DNA from: UKL13-2 sp038206765
GTDB lineage: Bacteria; Pseudomonadota; Gammaproteobacteria; Burkholderiales; Usitatibacteraceae
Direction: 5' to 3'
NCBI GenBank assembly: GCA_038206765.1
Contig: JBBRAM010000006.1
Coordinates: 1 to 64,000, forward strand
Length of the DNA stretch: 64,000 nt
The notes beneath the pieces were generated by a model, which was not told where the DNA came from, made no database searches, and saw only the letters and a program-made list of their open reading frames with translations. Made by a program: the position numbers and the translations under genes. Positions 53,536 through 62,864 of this stretch are shown here, one piece after another (positions within the stretch are counted from its first letter, which is position 1; the number at the start of each line of letters is the position of its first letter).

Positions 53536-55422
53536 TTATTTGCGTTTCTTAATAATGACCGGCGCGAGGGTTTTAGCAGACGGTTTTTTTGCTGCCGCTT
53601 TATCGACGACCGGCTTTCTATTTGCTGGCTTCTTAGCAACCAGTGTTTTAGACGCTGGCTTTTTCTTTTTTACTACCGGTTTTTTTGCGGTTAGCTTTTT
53701 TGCAGTACTCGTCTTTCCAACAGGTTTCTTTATAGTCGGCTTGTTCGCAGCCGCTTTCTTGGCAACGGACTTCTTTGTAATCGGCCGCTTGGCCATGAAC
53801 TTCCCTACCGCCACTTTTTTGGCAACCGTCTTGGTGATCGACTTCAACTTGGCTGGCTTGGTTTCTGTAGCGTTTGTTGCAGGAACTGGAGCCGCCGGCG
53901 CTCCCGCCTTCATTACCAACGCAACCAATTCACGGTGCCCTGCATACAAATGTTTCACAAATTCATCAAGGCGCGGCACTTCGCCTTTAGCCGCAATCAG
54001 GCCGTAATCCAGCGAGCCGTCGTAGGAATGAATGGTTAAATTCAATGCCATGCCATGCGTGACAATCGATACTGGAAAATTCTGCGTCATCCGAGCTCCT
54101 GCCATAAAGAGGGGCATTGGCGGCCCCGGCACGTTGGAGATCAAAATATTGGCGATGACCGGAATGCGATTCGAAGCAACCGCTGTTTTATAGAGGGGCG
54201 TGATCACGCTCATGAGCCACGGAATACCGAGCGAGGGCAGATCGCTGGTGACGGTAGTCATCGCGCCTTTCATCGAGCCGGTGAGTATTTTGGCCGCGGT
54301 GCTGGCATCGCGAATTGCCATCAGGCGCTTTAACGGATCGGCGACGTTGGTCGCCATATTGATCAACATCATCGTCACTTGATTGTTCGCGGTCGTGTCG
54401 CCCGCGGCGCGCAAACTCGTGGGAACCGCGCCAATCATGGCTTTTGAGAGGATCGTCTTATCTTTTGCGAAATACTGGCGCAACGCCGATGCCACCGTTG
54501 CCAGCACGACGTCGTTCAACGTCACGCCAAAATGTTTGCCGATTGCTTTCGCTTCCGCCAACGGAATACGCGCCGTGGTGAAGCTGCGCTTGGCGCTGAT
54601 CGCCACATTGAGCGGTGTACGTGGCCCGAGCGTTATGCCAGCAGGCAACATTTTTTTTGCGGCTTGCAATGGCGTGTCGGTGGTTTTAACGGTGCTGAGA
54701 TTGCCCGCAAATTCGGCTAGATTCGCCATGCCGCTAAGCTGTTCGCTTGGGGCCCCTATTTTTTTCGCTTCTGAGCTAGACAGCACGCTACCAGCCATAG
54801 ATGAAATTGCGCCTGCGCCGGCTTTAATAATTTTTCCGTACTGCGCGGCGCTGTTGCGGATCGCTGAGGCGAGCATGCCGGTTGCCGACATCACCGCTTT
54901 ACGTTTAGATTTTTCGGGCGCCGCAGCGACGCGTTTGGGTGGATGTGGCTCAACATCAAGCAGCGCCTGCGATAGCGCGACACCAGCCTGCCCGTCCATG
55001 CCCGCGTGATGCAGACGCGAGGTGAGCGCGACTTCACCACTTTGCAAGCCTTCGATCACCGTGAACTGCCAGAGCGGGCGGTCCCGATCCAGCATCGGTT
55101 CATGCAGCTTGGCCACAGCCGCCTCAAGCTGCGCCTGCGTACCAGGCTTGGGTAGGATGTGCGAACGAATATGGTAATCAAGGTCAATATCGTGGTCCTC
55201 AATCCAGATCGGATTGGCGAGCGAGAGCGGTATGAAGGCGAGTTTGCGCGTGAGCAGCGGGGCGAGATGCATGCGCGATTCAATGTGGCCGCGCAGATTC
55301 GGATAAAAACTACCGCGATGCCCTTTTGGCTTTTGGAACAACACCATGCTGCCGACATGCATCGGCGTTTCGGGTGTTTCGAGATACAAGAATAAAGCGT
55401 CTAATGCGCTCAGTTGTTGCAT
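53536..55422 (-). CDS. WS/DGAT acyltransferase with histone-H1-like C-terminal tail
   Basis: 628 residues. Residues 1-500 are a complete wax-ester synthase/diacylglycerol acyltransferase: active-site HHAGMDG at 138-144, PLW at 116-118, LNDVVLATVASALRQYF and NVPGPPMPLFMAGARM. It would esterify fatty alcohols or diacylglycerol with acyl-CoA to make storage lipid. Residues 521-628 are an appended Lys/Ala/Pro tail with repeated AKKP and KKPV units: by my count 35 Lys and 3 Arg against one Asp in 108 residues. Such tails bind DNA in histone H1-like proteins and in the polyhydroxybutyrate-granule proteins PhaF and PhaM. No stop or frameshift separates the two parts. Confidence 0.93.
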   Translation of the reverse strand: MQQLSALDALFLYLETPETPMHVGSMVLFQKPKGHRGSFYPNLRGHIESRMHLAPLLTRKLAFIPLSLANPIWIEDHDIDLDYHIRSHILPKPGTQAQLEAAVAKLHEPMLDRDRPLWQFTVIEGLQSGEVALTSRLHHAGMDGQAGVALSQALLDVEPHPPKRVAAAPEKSKRKAVMSATGMLASAIRNSAAQYGKIIKAGAGAISSMAGSVLSSSEAKKIGAPSEQLSGMANLAEFAGNLSTVKTTDTPLQAAKKMLPAGITLGPRTPLNVAISAKRSFTTARIPLAEAKAIGKHFGVTLNDVVLATVASALRQYFAKDKTILSKAMIGAVPTSLRAAGDTTANNQVTMMLINMATNVADPLKRLMAIRDASTAAKILTGSMKGAMTTVTSDLPSLGIPWLMSVITPLYKTAVASNRIPVIANILISNVPGPPMPLFMAGARMTQNFPVSIVTHGMALNLTIHSYDGSLDYGLIAAKGEVPRLDEFVKHLYAGHRELVALVMKAGAPAAPVPATNATETKPAKLKSITKTVAKKVAVGKFMAKRPITKKSVAKKAAANKPTIKKPVGKTSTAKKLTAKKPVVKKKKPASKTLVAKKPANRKPVVDKAAAKKPSAKTLAPVIIKKRK

Positions 55423-55515
55423 GATTTCTCCTCGTGCCGCTTTTTTTTCAGGCTTTGAACTGAATGAATCCTAGGCTTCAAACTCTAGGGTTTAAACGTT
55501 TTTACTTCAGCAAAG

Positions 55516-56025
55516 CTATTCTGGCATGGTTTCAGTGCTATTTTTATTTTGACGGCGCATGGCAAAAAATGCTTTCAATAACGCACCTGACTCTTCGGCC
55601 AATACGCCGCCAACAAATTTAGCATGATGATTTAATCTCAGCTCATTCGGCAGATTCAGCACGCTACCGCACACCCCCGTTTTAGGCTCGGCCGCGCCCC
55701 ACACCACCCGCGCCACCCGCGAATGGAACAGTGCGCCCACGCACATCATGCAGGGCTCCAACGTGACATAAAGCGTGCAATCAACCAAGCGATAATTTTG
55801 GCTATTTTGCGCGGCATCGCGCAGCGCCACGATCTCGGCGTGGGTAGTCGGATCGTTAGAGGTAATCGGCTGATTAAATCCGCGCCCGATAATCGCGCCA
55901 TTGCTCACCACCACCGCACCGACCGGCACTTCGCCCAACTCCGATGCGCGTTGCGCGAGCGTCAGCGCTTCACGCATGAAGCCCGCATCAAGCGCAGCTT
56001 GAGTGGAATACACAATATCACTCAT
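55516..56025 (-). CDS. tadA: tRNA-specific adenosine deaminase
   Basis: 169 residues. Zinc-site motifs HAEIVALRDAA and PCMMCVGALFHSRV, with catalytic Glu in HAE. Converts A34 to inosine in tRNA-Arg(ACG). Full length, cytoplasmic. Confidence 0.95.
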   Translation of the reverse strand: MSDIVYSTQAALDAGFMREALTLAQRASELGEVPVGAVVVSNGAIIGRGFNQPITSNDPTTHAEIVALRDAAQNSQNYRLVDCTLYVTLEPCMMCVGALFHSRVARVVWGAAEPKTGVCGSVLNLPNELRLNHHAKFVGGVLAEESGALLKAFFAMRRQNKNSTETMPE

Positions 56026-56123
56026 TGCGAGGCGAAAATGGCAAACTCAAGTAAAGGCGAGGACCTTCAGGCAAAAACCCTTCAAAACGCTCTGCTAGAC
56101 TTGAGTTTAATGCCACAATATAA

Positions 56124-56486
56124 TCACTTATTCCGCTTTAGTTCATCTTCATCGACATGCAGAGCATGCAAAAACCGATGTACCAGCGGGGCAAAAACAA
56201 CGCCGGTTGTCATGACTAACATCAAGCCTGAATAGAGCGCATAAAGTCCCGCGAACACTTTGGCGGCAGTGGTTTCTGGCTGCGCCAACGGACCCATTCC
56301 GGAGAGCAACATTGACGCGTTAACAAACGCATCCGCCCAGTCCATTTTCGGAAAATAATACAGAAACCCGATCATACCGATCGCCAGTGAAATGGCAATC
56401 ATCAACGCTCCCAGCATCAAGCTTCGCGCGAGCCGGGAACGGAATTTTTGCGGGGCCGCTAGCGGTTTTGAAATATGTTCAAACAT
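56124..56486 (-). CDS. Small two-helix membrane protein resembling an ion-channel pore module
   Basis: 120 residues from ATG at 56486 (MFEHISKPLAAPQKFRSRLARS). Two transmembrane helices (about 24-46 and 80-102) enclose a short hydrophobic re-entrant-like segment WADAFVNASMLLSGMGPLAQPET, then VHRFLHALHVDEDE. The helix-loop-helix layout resembles a two-TM potassium channel, but the selectivity filter (TVGYG) is replaced by LSGMGP. I do not know its function; it may be a non-selective or degenerate relative. The longer frame to 56603 is not conserved. Confidence 0.65.
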   Translation of the reverse strand: MFEHISKPLAAPQKFRSRLARSLMLGALMIAISLAIGMIGFLYYFPKMDWADAFVNASMLLSGMGPLAQPETTAAKVFAGLYALYSGLMLVMTTGVVFAPLVHRFLHALHVDEDELKRNK

Positions 56487-56666
56487 GATTTTGATATTAC
56501 ACGATTGCGCATCGTTTCCGGTCTGGTCTAATTCGCGCGCGATTCGCCTTGCTTGGAGGCTGCCCCAAAAGAGCCGGGCGCCGCCTCGCATTGCGTACCG
56601 CATGATACGATTCGCCTTTCAATATGCAGAACCCCGTATAGAACCATCAATCAGAAAGCACACCCC

Positions 56667-57923
56667 ATGACTACAGCCACTTACCCAGTTGCTACCCGCA
56701 TGAAAAACGTATCGTCATCAGCGATCCGCGATTTACTCAAACACGCTGCCGAACCCGGCATGATTTCACTTGCAGGCGGCCTGCCAGCGCCAGATTTATT
56801 TGATGTTGATGGCCTGCGCCAAGCTAGCGCAGAGGTGATGCGCGATATGCCCATCGCCGCGCTGCAATACGGCGTCACTGCTGGCCAGCCCGATTTACGC
56901 AATGCGTTGGTTACGCTGATGCAATCGCGCGGCGCGACCGTCGACGCCAGCGAAATCGTGGTGACCACTGGCTCGCAGCAAGGCATTGATTTGATGGCGC
57001 GGGTGATGCTGGATGCGGGCGATGTTGTTTGTATTGAACGGCCATCGTACTTGGCGGCGATTCAAACTTTTGCCTTGGCGGAGGCGAAATTTGTCGGCGT
57101 CGAAGTTGATGACCACGGCATGGATGTCGATGCGCTGGAAAAGATGCTCGATAGTTGCGCTTCTATGTCGCAACCCAAACCAAAATTAATTTACACCGTC
57201 GCCACCTTCGCCAATCCGTCGGGCGCCACAATGTCGTTAGAACGCCGCAAAAAATTATTGCAGTTGGCAGTGAAGCACCAGGTGTTTGTATTGGAAGACG
57301 ACCCCTACGGCGAACTGCGCTCGCGCGGCGAAACTTTACCGCCACTCATCACTATTGCCAAAACCATTCCCGGTGCCGAGGCATGGTGCGGCTATATTTC
57401 CACCCTCTCCAAAATTCTCTCACCAGGCTTTCGCATCGGCTGGGCGATCCTGCCGGCAGCGCTCCGCAATTATGCAGAAATCGCCAAGCAAGGCATGGAT
57501 TTACACACCTCCACTTTCACCCAAGCGGTCGCGGCACGTTACTTGGAATCAGGCCGCATGGCGGAACGCATGCCGAGCATCCGCGCGAGCTACAAAGCGC
57601 GCAACGAGGCCTTGGCTGAAGCGCTAAAACGCCATCTAGCCGGCGCACTCACGTATACCCAACCCGACGGTGGTATGTTCCTGTGGGCAAAATGGACTAA
57701 CGCAAAAATTAATTCCGCCGCACTGCTGAAATTCGCTCTGCCCGAAAAAATGATCTTCGTGCCGGGCGAACATTTTTATGCCGACGCGCCACTCACCCAC
57801 AGCATTCGATTGAGTTTTGCCACACCGACACCCCTGCAACTAGAAGAAGGAATTCGACGGCTTGCAGTGGCGGTGGAGAAGCTGCATTCGGCGGGTTTGG
57901 CAGGTTTAGCAAAAGCAGCTTAG
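56667..57923 (+). CDS. PLP-dependent aminotransferase (2-aminoadipate transaminase type)
   Basis: 418 residues from ATG at 56667 (MTTATYPVATRMKNVSSSAIRDLLKHAAEPGMISLAGGLPAP). Fold type I aminotransferase of the LysN/MocR-like branch without a DNA-binding domain. PLP-lysine in YISTLSKILSPGFRIGW; YTVATFANPSG and DDPYGELR are standard. Probably transaminates aromatic, branched-chain or aminoadipate substrates. Divergent from the channel-like gene. Confidence 0.9.
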   Translation: MTTATYPVATRMKNVSSSAIRDLLKHAAEPGMISLAGGLPAPDLFDVDGLRQASAEVMRDMPIAALQYGVTAGQPDLRNALVTLMQSRGATVDASEIVVTTGSQQGIDLMARVMLDAGDVVCIERPSYLAAIQTFALAEAKFVGVEVDDHGMDVDALEKMLDSCASMSQPKPKLIYTVATFANPSGATMSLERRKKLLQLAVKHQVFVLEDDPYGELRSRGETLPPLITIAKTIPGAEAWCGYISTLSKILSPGFRIGWAILPAALRNYAEIAKQGMDLHTSTFTQAVAARYLESGRMAERMPSIRASYKARNEALAEALKRHLAGALTYTQPDGGMFLWAKWTNAKINSAALLKFALPEKMIFVPGEHFYADAPLTHSIRLSFATPTPLQLEEGIRRLAVAVEKLHSAGLAGLAKAA

Positions 57924-58030
57924 CGCAGTCGCTGGGGTCAAAAGCGATAATGAAATGATAGCGCCGAGCTGCGGCTTCAAATACTTTAGGGGCTGTTAGC
58001 GCCAGAGAACAAGTCATCAACATACAAATA

Positions 58031-58057
58031 AAAAGCCCCGCGTTATGCGGGGCTTTT
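58031..58057. terminator. Bidirectional intrinsic terminator
   Basis: AAAAGCCCCGC and GCGGGGCTTTT form an 11-bp perfect stem around GTTAT. It separates the converging aminotransferase and haloperoxidase genes. The rest of the 228-base gap has nothing evident. Confidence 0.9.
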
Positions 58058-58151
58058 ACATTTAGAGTCGCCAGCAGTCGGATGAGTTAGACGTCAAGAA
58101 GACGCTCAAAAACGGCACTCCATTGACCATCGGCTATTCCGCATTGAATCA

Positions 58152-59582
58152 TCAATCGTCATGCTCTTCGTCGCTTGAATTGTTGAAGTACTTCAGTGCT
58201 TTTTTATAAGCATTCAAACCTACTTCAGCACCAATTTCACGCGAGACCAGATCGCCCTCAATGAAGTGGATGCCACCGTAGCGGCGTGAAATACCGGCTT
58301 CATCAGCGGCATCAGTGAAGTTCGCCCATGTTAGCGTGACGTCTTTCGAGGGTACCAAGCCTGGCTCGACGCGCGAGCTACCTTGCGGAATCGTTACCGA
58401 GCCACCGAACACATCGCTACCGGTAAATAGCCGTAGCGTGGTTGCACCTGCCGCACTGAAAATGCTGTGGCCGGAGATGTATTCTGGGAATGGCGGTGTT
58501 ACAACCGTGGCCGCCTGATACGGACGCCATGTTTCACCAAGAATCATTTTTGTACCCTGACCTGCACCAGCCCATGCCGATACCATCTTGCCATTGAACA
58601 AATAATGGATAGCGGTAACAGGGCGTACGTAGTCATAGAACCGCTTGGCTTCCCAGGAAACAATGCTGGCATCCAGAATTGCATTGGTCATCGCAAAAAA
58701 CATTTTTGCGTCCTTATCAACCGTATTTGTATCGCGGCGCGAAACAAACTGTGCAAACAATGCCCAGTGGCCGGGCGGCAACTCAGACGATGGACCGTCG
58801 GCCCAATATTCGGCAATCACTTTTTGCTCGTCGTTAAGTGAGGCGCTATAAGCAAGTATCTGGCGAGCCTGCTCAACATAGCCGTATGAACCAAATGGCT
58901 CAGGCGCGCCGGGCCGGAACTGGGATGCGCGCTTGAGTGCAAATGGTGTTACTTCACGCCAATGCGGTGTGATAAATTTTTGCGTATTGGCACCGATACG
59001 CAATGGCTGCCAATGATTGGGATTGTTAACAACATCCGGTGTATTGACTGGAACATAGCCGGTGTAATCGCTGTAAGGTGTGCCGCCATTTTTATCGCCC
59101 AATTGGTTTGAACCATCGGCATGACGGAAATCCAGCACGGCTTTACAGGCTACGTTGCCAATGCCAGCAGCCGTTTTTGTGTCAACTGTAGCGTCAAGTG
59201 GACTGAAGCCCAAGGTGGTCATGAGTGCATCGAATGACGGCTTTTCAGTTGGGAACAAATCGACCAGCGCACGATAGGCACCGTAGCTAATGGCTTTGTC
59301 TTTGTTGGCGCTGGTACGTTCGGCAGCCGGACGGCGCAGCGACGTACCAAGGCGGGTGCCGGCCGCAGTAGCATCATAGGCGGCCCAAGCGTCATACATA
59401 CAGGTATGGGCAACGGCAAGCGCGCGCGCCACGATAGGTGGACCAGGATGAGTAACGCGAATTGCTTGAAGTGTCGCGCTGTCCCACTGCACGACAACCG
59501 TATCTGCCGCGATTGCCGTTTGGCCTAAGACGCCGGTTGCGGCTATTGCAAGCGCACCGACCAATTTTCCTGCTTTATACAT
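58152..59582 (-). CDS. Exported vanadium-haloperoxidase/PAP2-type enzyme
   Basis: 476 residues from ATG at 59582, preceded by AAGGGA. Signal peptide of about 25 residues (ends AIAA). Mature protein has the vanadium-dependent haloperoxidase fold: YVRPVTAIHYL, then PFPEYISGHSIFSAAGATTL with the SGH of the PAP2 phosphate/vanadate site (His near 372), and RRYGGIHFIEGDLVSREIG with the distal His. Either a haloperoxidase or an acid phosphatase, acting in the periplasm; vanadate and phosphate sites are alike. Ends with an acidic tail (SSDEEHDD). Confidence 0.88.
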   Translation of the reverse strand: MYKAGKLVGALAIAATGVLGQTAIAADTVVVQWDSATLQAIRVTHPGPPIVARALAVAHTCMYDAWAAYDATAAGTRLGTSLRRPAAERTSANKDKAISYGAYRALVDLFPTEKPSFDALMTTLGFSPLDATVDTKTAAGIGNVACKAVLDFRHADGSNQLGDKNGGTPYSDYTGYVPVNTPDVVNNPNHWQPLRIGANTQKFITPHWREVTPFALKRASQFRPGAPEPFGSYGYVEQARQILAYSASLNDEQKVIAEYWADGPSSELPPGHWALFAQFVSRRDTNTVDKDAKMFFAMTNAILDASIVSWEAKRFYDYVRPVTAIHYLFNGKMVSAWAGAGQGTKMILGETWRPYQAATVVTPPFPEYISGHSIFSAAGATTLRLFTGSDVFGGSVTIPQGSSRVEPGLVPSKDVTLTWANFTDAADEAGISRRYGGIHFIEGDLVSREIGAEVGLNAYKKALKYFNNSSDEEHDD

Positions 59583-59902
59583 AGCATTTCCCTTTATAGA
59601 AGCTAGATGACTTGTCATGCCAAGGGCATAACAAAAATACGGTGCGTGATCCCTTTTATTATCGTCACCGCGCTTCGCATGATAGTGAAATCGTATTTCC
59701 GTTACAAGACGATAATCGTTACCCCCCCCTGATCAAGGGATACTTTCATCGTCGATAGCGTATAACGCAATCGGCAGCGCAGTGGAGATTGAGCGCGCAT
59801 GGCGGCACGAATTTATAACGATAAATTGCTCGAACGCGGCTCCGAGAACGGATCTTGTCGGCATTAAAATAAGAAAAACCCCGCGCAAACGCGAATTTAA
59901 CG
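59583..59902. other. Gap between kynA and the haloperoxidase gene
   Basis: About 320 bases without a supported gene. It should hold the haloperoxidase promoter. Just after kynA, CGCG-TTTG-CGCG followed by GGGGTTTTT (minus strand, about 59876-59895) may be a weak terminator. A run of eight C lies near 59723. Confidence 0.4.
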
Positions 59903-60745
59903 CTACAGCCCCGTCCGCAAATCCCAAAGCTCGGGAAACAGCCTGACGTTCACCATCTCCCGCAAATACCCTACGCCGGTGGTGCCGCCCGTGCCGCGCT
60001 TGAAGCCAATGACGCGCTCAACCGTGGTGACGTGGCGGAAACGCCATTGGCGGAAATAGTCTTCGAGATCGACTAATTTTTCAGCGAGTTCGTATAAATC
60101 CCAATGCGCTTTCGGCTCAGTATAGACGGTAGTCCATGCGTTGGCGACACTGTCATTGGCCACATAAGGCGACGACCAATCTCGCTGCGTTGCGACGCTA
60201 TCCACCGCGAAGCCGCGCCGCGCCAACAAGCGATTTGCCTCGTCGTAAATAGAGGGTGCCTCCAGCAGCGTCTTGAGCGGCGCATACATTTCGGGGCGAT
60301 GCTCAAACGGCTTTAACATTGCTGCATTTTTGTTGCCGAAAATAAATTCAAGTGAGCGATTTTGGTGCGATTGGAAGCCCGATGATTTGGCCAAGCTTTC
60401 GCGGAAGGAGGAATATTCGGTTGGCGTCAGGGTAGCTAAAATATCCCAAGCCTGAATCAAATTATTCATGATGCGCGAAACGCGCGAAAGCATTTTGAAG
60501 GCGGGCGGCAATTCGTCGCCAATAATTTGATTGCGGGCCGCGATCAGCTCGTGCAATGCGAGCTTCATCCAGAGTTCGGTGGTTTGATGCTGGATGATGA
60601 ACAGCAGTTCGTTATGTTGGCCAGACAGCGGTTGCTGAGCGCTCAGGAGTTGATCGAGTTTGAGGTAATCGCCGTACGACATTGATTCGCGAAAATCAGC
60701 ATAGGCACCGTCGGGTAGCAATGGGGAGTGTGGGCAATCGCTCAT
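59903..60745 (-). CDS. kynA: Tryptophan 2,3-dioxygenase
   Basis: 280 residues, full length. Heme enzyme opening the indole ring of tryptophan to N-formylkynurenine. Signatures: SYGDYLKLDQLLSAQQPLS, HNELLFIIQHQTTELWMKLALHEL, and FRHVTTVERVIGFKRGTGGTTGVGYLR. The other kynurenine genes (kynB, kynU) are not in the window. It lies 20 bases after the SMP-30 gene on the same strand. Confidence 0.97.
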   Translation of the reverse strand: MSDCPHSPLLPDGAYADFRESMSYGDYLKLDQLLSAQQPLSGQHNELLFIIQHQTTELWMKLALHELIAARNQIIGDELPPAFKMLSRVSRIMNNLIQAWDILATLTPTEYSSFRESLAKSSGFQSHQNRSLEFIFGNKNAAMLKPFEHRPEMYAPLKTLLEAPSIYDEANRLLARRGFAVDSVATQRDWSSPYVANDSVANAWTTVYTEPKAHWDLYELAEKLVDLEDYFRQWRFRHVTTVERVIGFKRGTGGTTGVGYLREMVNVRLFPELWDLRTGL

Positions 60746-60765
60746 GGTTGGGCGGAGAGTGGTGG

Positions 60766-61701
60766 CTAATACATCGGCAACGTCGCCTTCAGCACCGAGC
60801 CAGTCTGCGCTTCGGTGATGAAGATATTGCGTGGATCGTTCGGGTCGAAGGCGAGACTGTTGGTCCAGTCGCCGCGCGACGAATCGATGCGATATTTGGG
60901 TTCACCGCGTTTATCGAATTGCCACACCGCGCCCATGCCATTGTGTGCAACAAATAAGTGGTTGTCGCTATCGGCAACGATGCCGTTTGGGCCCGCGCCG
61001 GATCCCATGCCGCCGGTCATTTGAACAAACTTACCGACTCTCGAAACACCGTTATCCACCATCGGCGCTTGCCAAATCGCGTTTTCGCCTGCTGCCGCGA
61101 CAAACAAAATGGATTCATCATGATTCAAGGCCAAGCCATGCGGGCCGGGAATGTTGTCTAACAGACGCTGCACACTACCATCGGTTTTTAATCGATAAAC
61201 GGCACCGGTTGCGTCTTGTAAGCCAGTTTGGCCACAATCGGTGAAATAGCAATCGCCTGCGTTGGAACCATTGTCGGAGCCATTGCTGGAACCATTCCCC
61301 GCGAAAATAATATTCTTCACGCCTTTAAAACGCTGCGATAAGTAGTGGGTCAAAAACGGTTTAATGCGCCGCTCATCAACTTCAAGTGCCAATAAACCAT
61401 GCCGCGCATCCGCAATGATCAAGCGGCCATCGGGGTGGAAACAGAGCCCGCTTGGCCAGCCGTCGTACTTGACAATCAGATCCCATTCGCCGGTTGGCGT
61501 GATACGGAAAATACGGCCAAAGGGAATATCAACCACCCATAAATTTCCCTTCGCATCAAAACACGGCGCATCAAGGTAGCTCGACACATCGCGTCCGTCT
61601 AGATTGGCTTCCACCCACGCATTGCCGATGCCGGATTCATGCAAGTAGCTGGGCAATTCAAAGGCTGTGTCGGTGGTGAGCGAGAGTGGGGCTGAGAACA
61701 T
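60766..61701 (-). CDS. SMP-30/gluconolactonase-family protein
   Basis: 311 residues, six-bladed beta-propeller of the SMP-30/LRE family: DAPCFDAKGNLWVVDIPFGRIFRITPTGEWDLI, PSGLCFHPDGRLIIADARHGLLALE, GPHGLALNHDESILFVAAAGENAIW, GPNGIVADSDNHLFVAHNG. Metal-dependent lactonase or hydrolase, substrate unknown. A loop NGSSNGSDNGSNAGD is encoded by a 12-bp triplicated repeat (61264-61299). Cotranscribed with kynA; whether it serves tryptophan breakdown is open. Confidence 0.9.
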   Translation of the reverse strand: MFSAPLSLTTDTAFELPSYLHESGIGNAWVEANLDGRDVSSYLDAPCFDAKGNLWVVDIPFGRIFRITPTGEWDLIVKYDGWPSGLCFHPDGRLIIADARHGLLALEVDERRIKPFLTHYLSQRFKGVKNIIFAGNGSSNGSDNGSNAGDCYFTDCGQTGLQDATGAVYRLKTDGSVQRLLDNIPGPHGLALNHDESILFVAAAGENAIWQAPMVDNGVSRVGKFVQMTGGMGSGAGPNGIVADSDNHLFVAHNGMGAVWQFDKRGEPKYRIDSSRGDWTNSLAFDPNDPRNIFITEAQTGSVLKATLPMY

Positions 61702-61740
61702 GGGCGGTGGACTTGAAAAATAGTGGAATTATCGATACGC

Positions 61741-61776
61741 GATTGTAGCGTTGATTGTAGGCTTGATTGTAAGGTG
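61741..61776. repeat. Three 12-bp tandem repeats upstream of the SMP-30 gene
   Basis: GATTGTAGCGTT, GATTGTAGGCTT and GATTGTAAGGTG lie head to tail about 40 bases upstream of the SMP-30 start. They sit in the presumed promoter/leader of the SMP-30/kynA pair. Confidence 0.75.
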
Positions 61777-61873
61777 CAACGATGGCCGCAATGTTGCTAT
61801 GCGATGCTTCAATGCGATGTTTGACACTTTGCTTCATCGGTTTCTTAGTACCCTCGCCACGAAACAGCTAAGC

Positions 61874-62764
61874 CTATGGCAAAAACGGCACAGTCACAAT
61901 CCAGCCTTCCAGCGCATCCGTGTCCGGCGGCAAGCCAAAACCCGCACCGCGCTGCTGCCACGCCCACGCAGCCTGCAACGCACACAGCACCGCATCCAAG
62001 GTGTCGCCGCTGGCGTCGTTTTGCATGGCGTCAATCAAAGCTTTGGTCGCCGTAATTGGAATCGCCAAGCTGTAATCACCGTTGACGAGCTTAACAATCA
62101 TCTCGCGCCGCGCGTTGGTCAGTGCCGGGGTCTGCTTGGCACGTTGATCGTTTTTATAAGGCGTTTTGCCGATGATTGATCGCGCCAGATAACCCGGATA
62201 GGCTTCCAAAGCAATACGATTTTCATCGCCGCCATGCTGCCCCGGAACATGAACCCCCGCCGCTAACAAACGCGGTGCGCCCTCCTGCAACATATAAACC
62301 ACGGGCGGATTCACCCATTTCATGGATGGGCTCGAACCGGCCAGCCGATCCACCGGGCGATGCGCTAGCTTCGCGCCGACTGGCCGTGCATCGCAATATG
62401 CTCGACATTTTGCGGTTAATTCTTGGCGGGTGATGCTGGTTAGCTTACGGGTCATCGACGCCCACGTACTCCGATTGCTCAGCCAGCCAATCTCAGCCGC
62501 AAACGGTCGCGGCAACCCAAACGGAAAATCAAACGCCGCCACCCACGGGCCGGGTTCAACCAAACATGCTTCAAACGCGGCGAAGGTCGGCAGGCGCTGC
62601 ACCGCCGTGAGCGCCAGCGCGCCATCCTGCATGCGGCCGCGTGCCAGCGTGATCGGCTTTTGCGAGGTGGGGCGACTGGTGAAATCAACGCCCCAAATTT
62701 CGGTATCCACTGCTTTTTCAGTCACGTCGTTGACGTTTAGTTTTAAGATTTTTGGCATAACCAT
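61874..62764 (-). CDS. DUF429 family protein
   Basis: 296 residues. DUF429, an RNase H-fold-like family: WGVDFTSRPTSQKPITLA at the start, VAAFDFPFGLPRPF, ALEAYPGYLAR, and NDASGDTLDAVLCALQAAWAWQQ near the end with conserved Asp/Glu. Members are predicted nucleases. Cytoplasmic. Starts could be ATG 62764 or 62758. Divergent from the 5-oxoprolinase gene. Confidence 0.88.
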   Translation of the reverse strand: MVMPKILKLNVNDVTEKAVDTEIWGVDFTSRPTSQKPITLARGRMQDGALALTAVQRLPTFAAFEACLVEPGPWVAAFDFPFGLPRPFAAEIGWLSNRSTWASMTRKLTSITRQELTAKCRAYCDARPVGAKLAHRPVDRLAGSSPSMKWVNPPVVYMLQEGAPRLLAAGVHVPGQHGGDENRIALEAYPGYLARSIIGKTPYKNDQRAKQTPALTNARREMIVKLVNGDYSLAIPITATKALIDAMQNDASGDTLDAVLCALQAAWAWQQRGAGFGLPPDTDALEGWIVTVPFLP

Positions 62765-62864
62765 TAGTATGTTGGATACTGGTGCAGGCTGGCTACAAAA
62801 ACCAGCTTGGAAAAACTTTCACGGCGATTTTTCACCACGCTTCACAACATTTTTGATGGCATGT

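Noticed and set aside
53540..55009. Two plus-strand frames of 155 and 208 codons
   Set aside because: Antisense to the WS/DGAT gene; the Phe/Thr/Ala-rich one is the complement of the Lys/Ala tail.
56487..56603. N-terminal extension of the channel-like protein
   Set aside because: Overlaps the promoter and leader of the divergent aminotransferase and shows no conserved residues.
59733..59927. 64-codon minus-strand frame
   Set aside because: Runs into the kynA 3' end, has no ribosome site and covers the probable kynA terminator.
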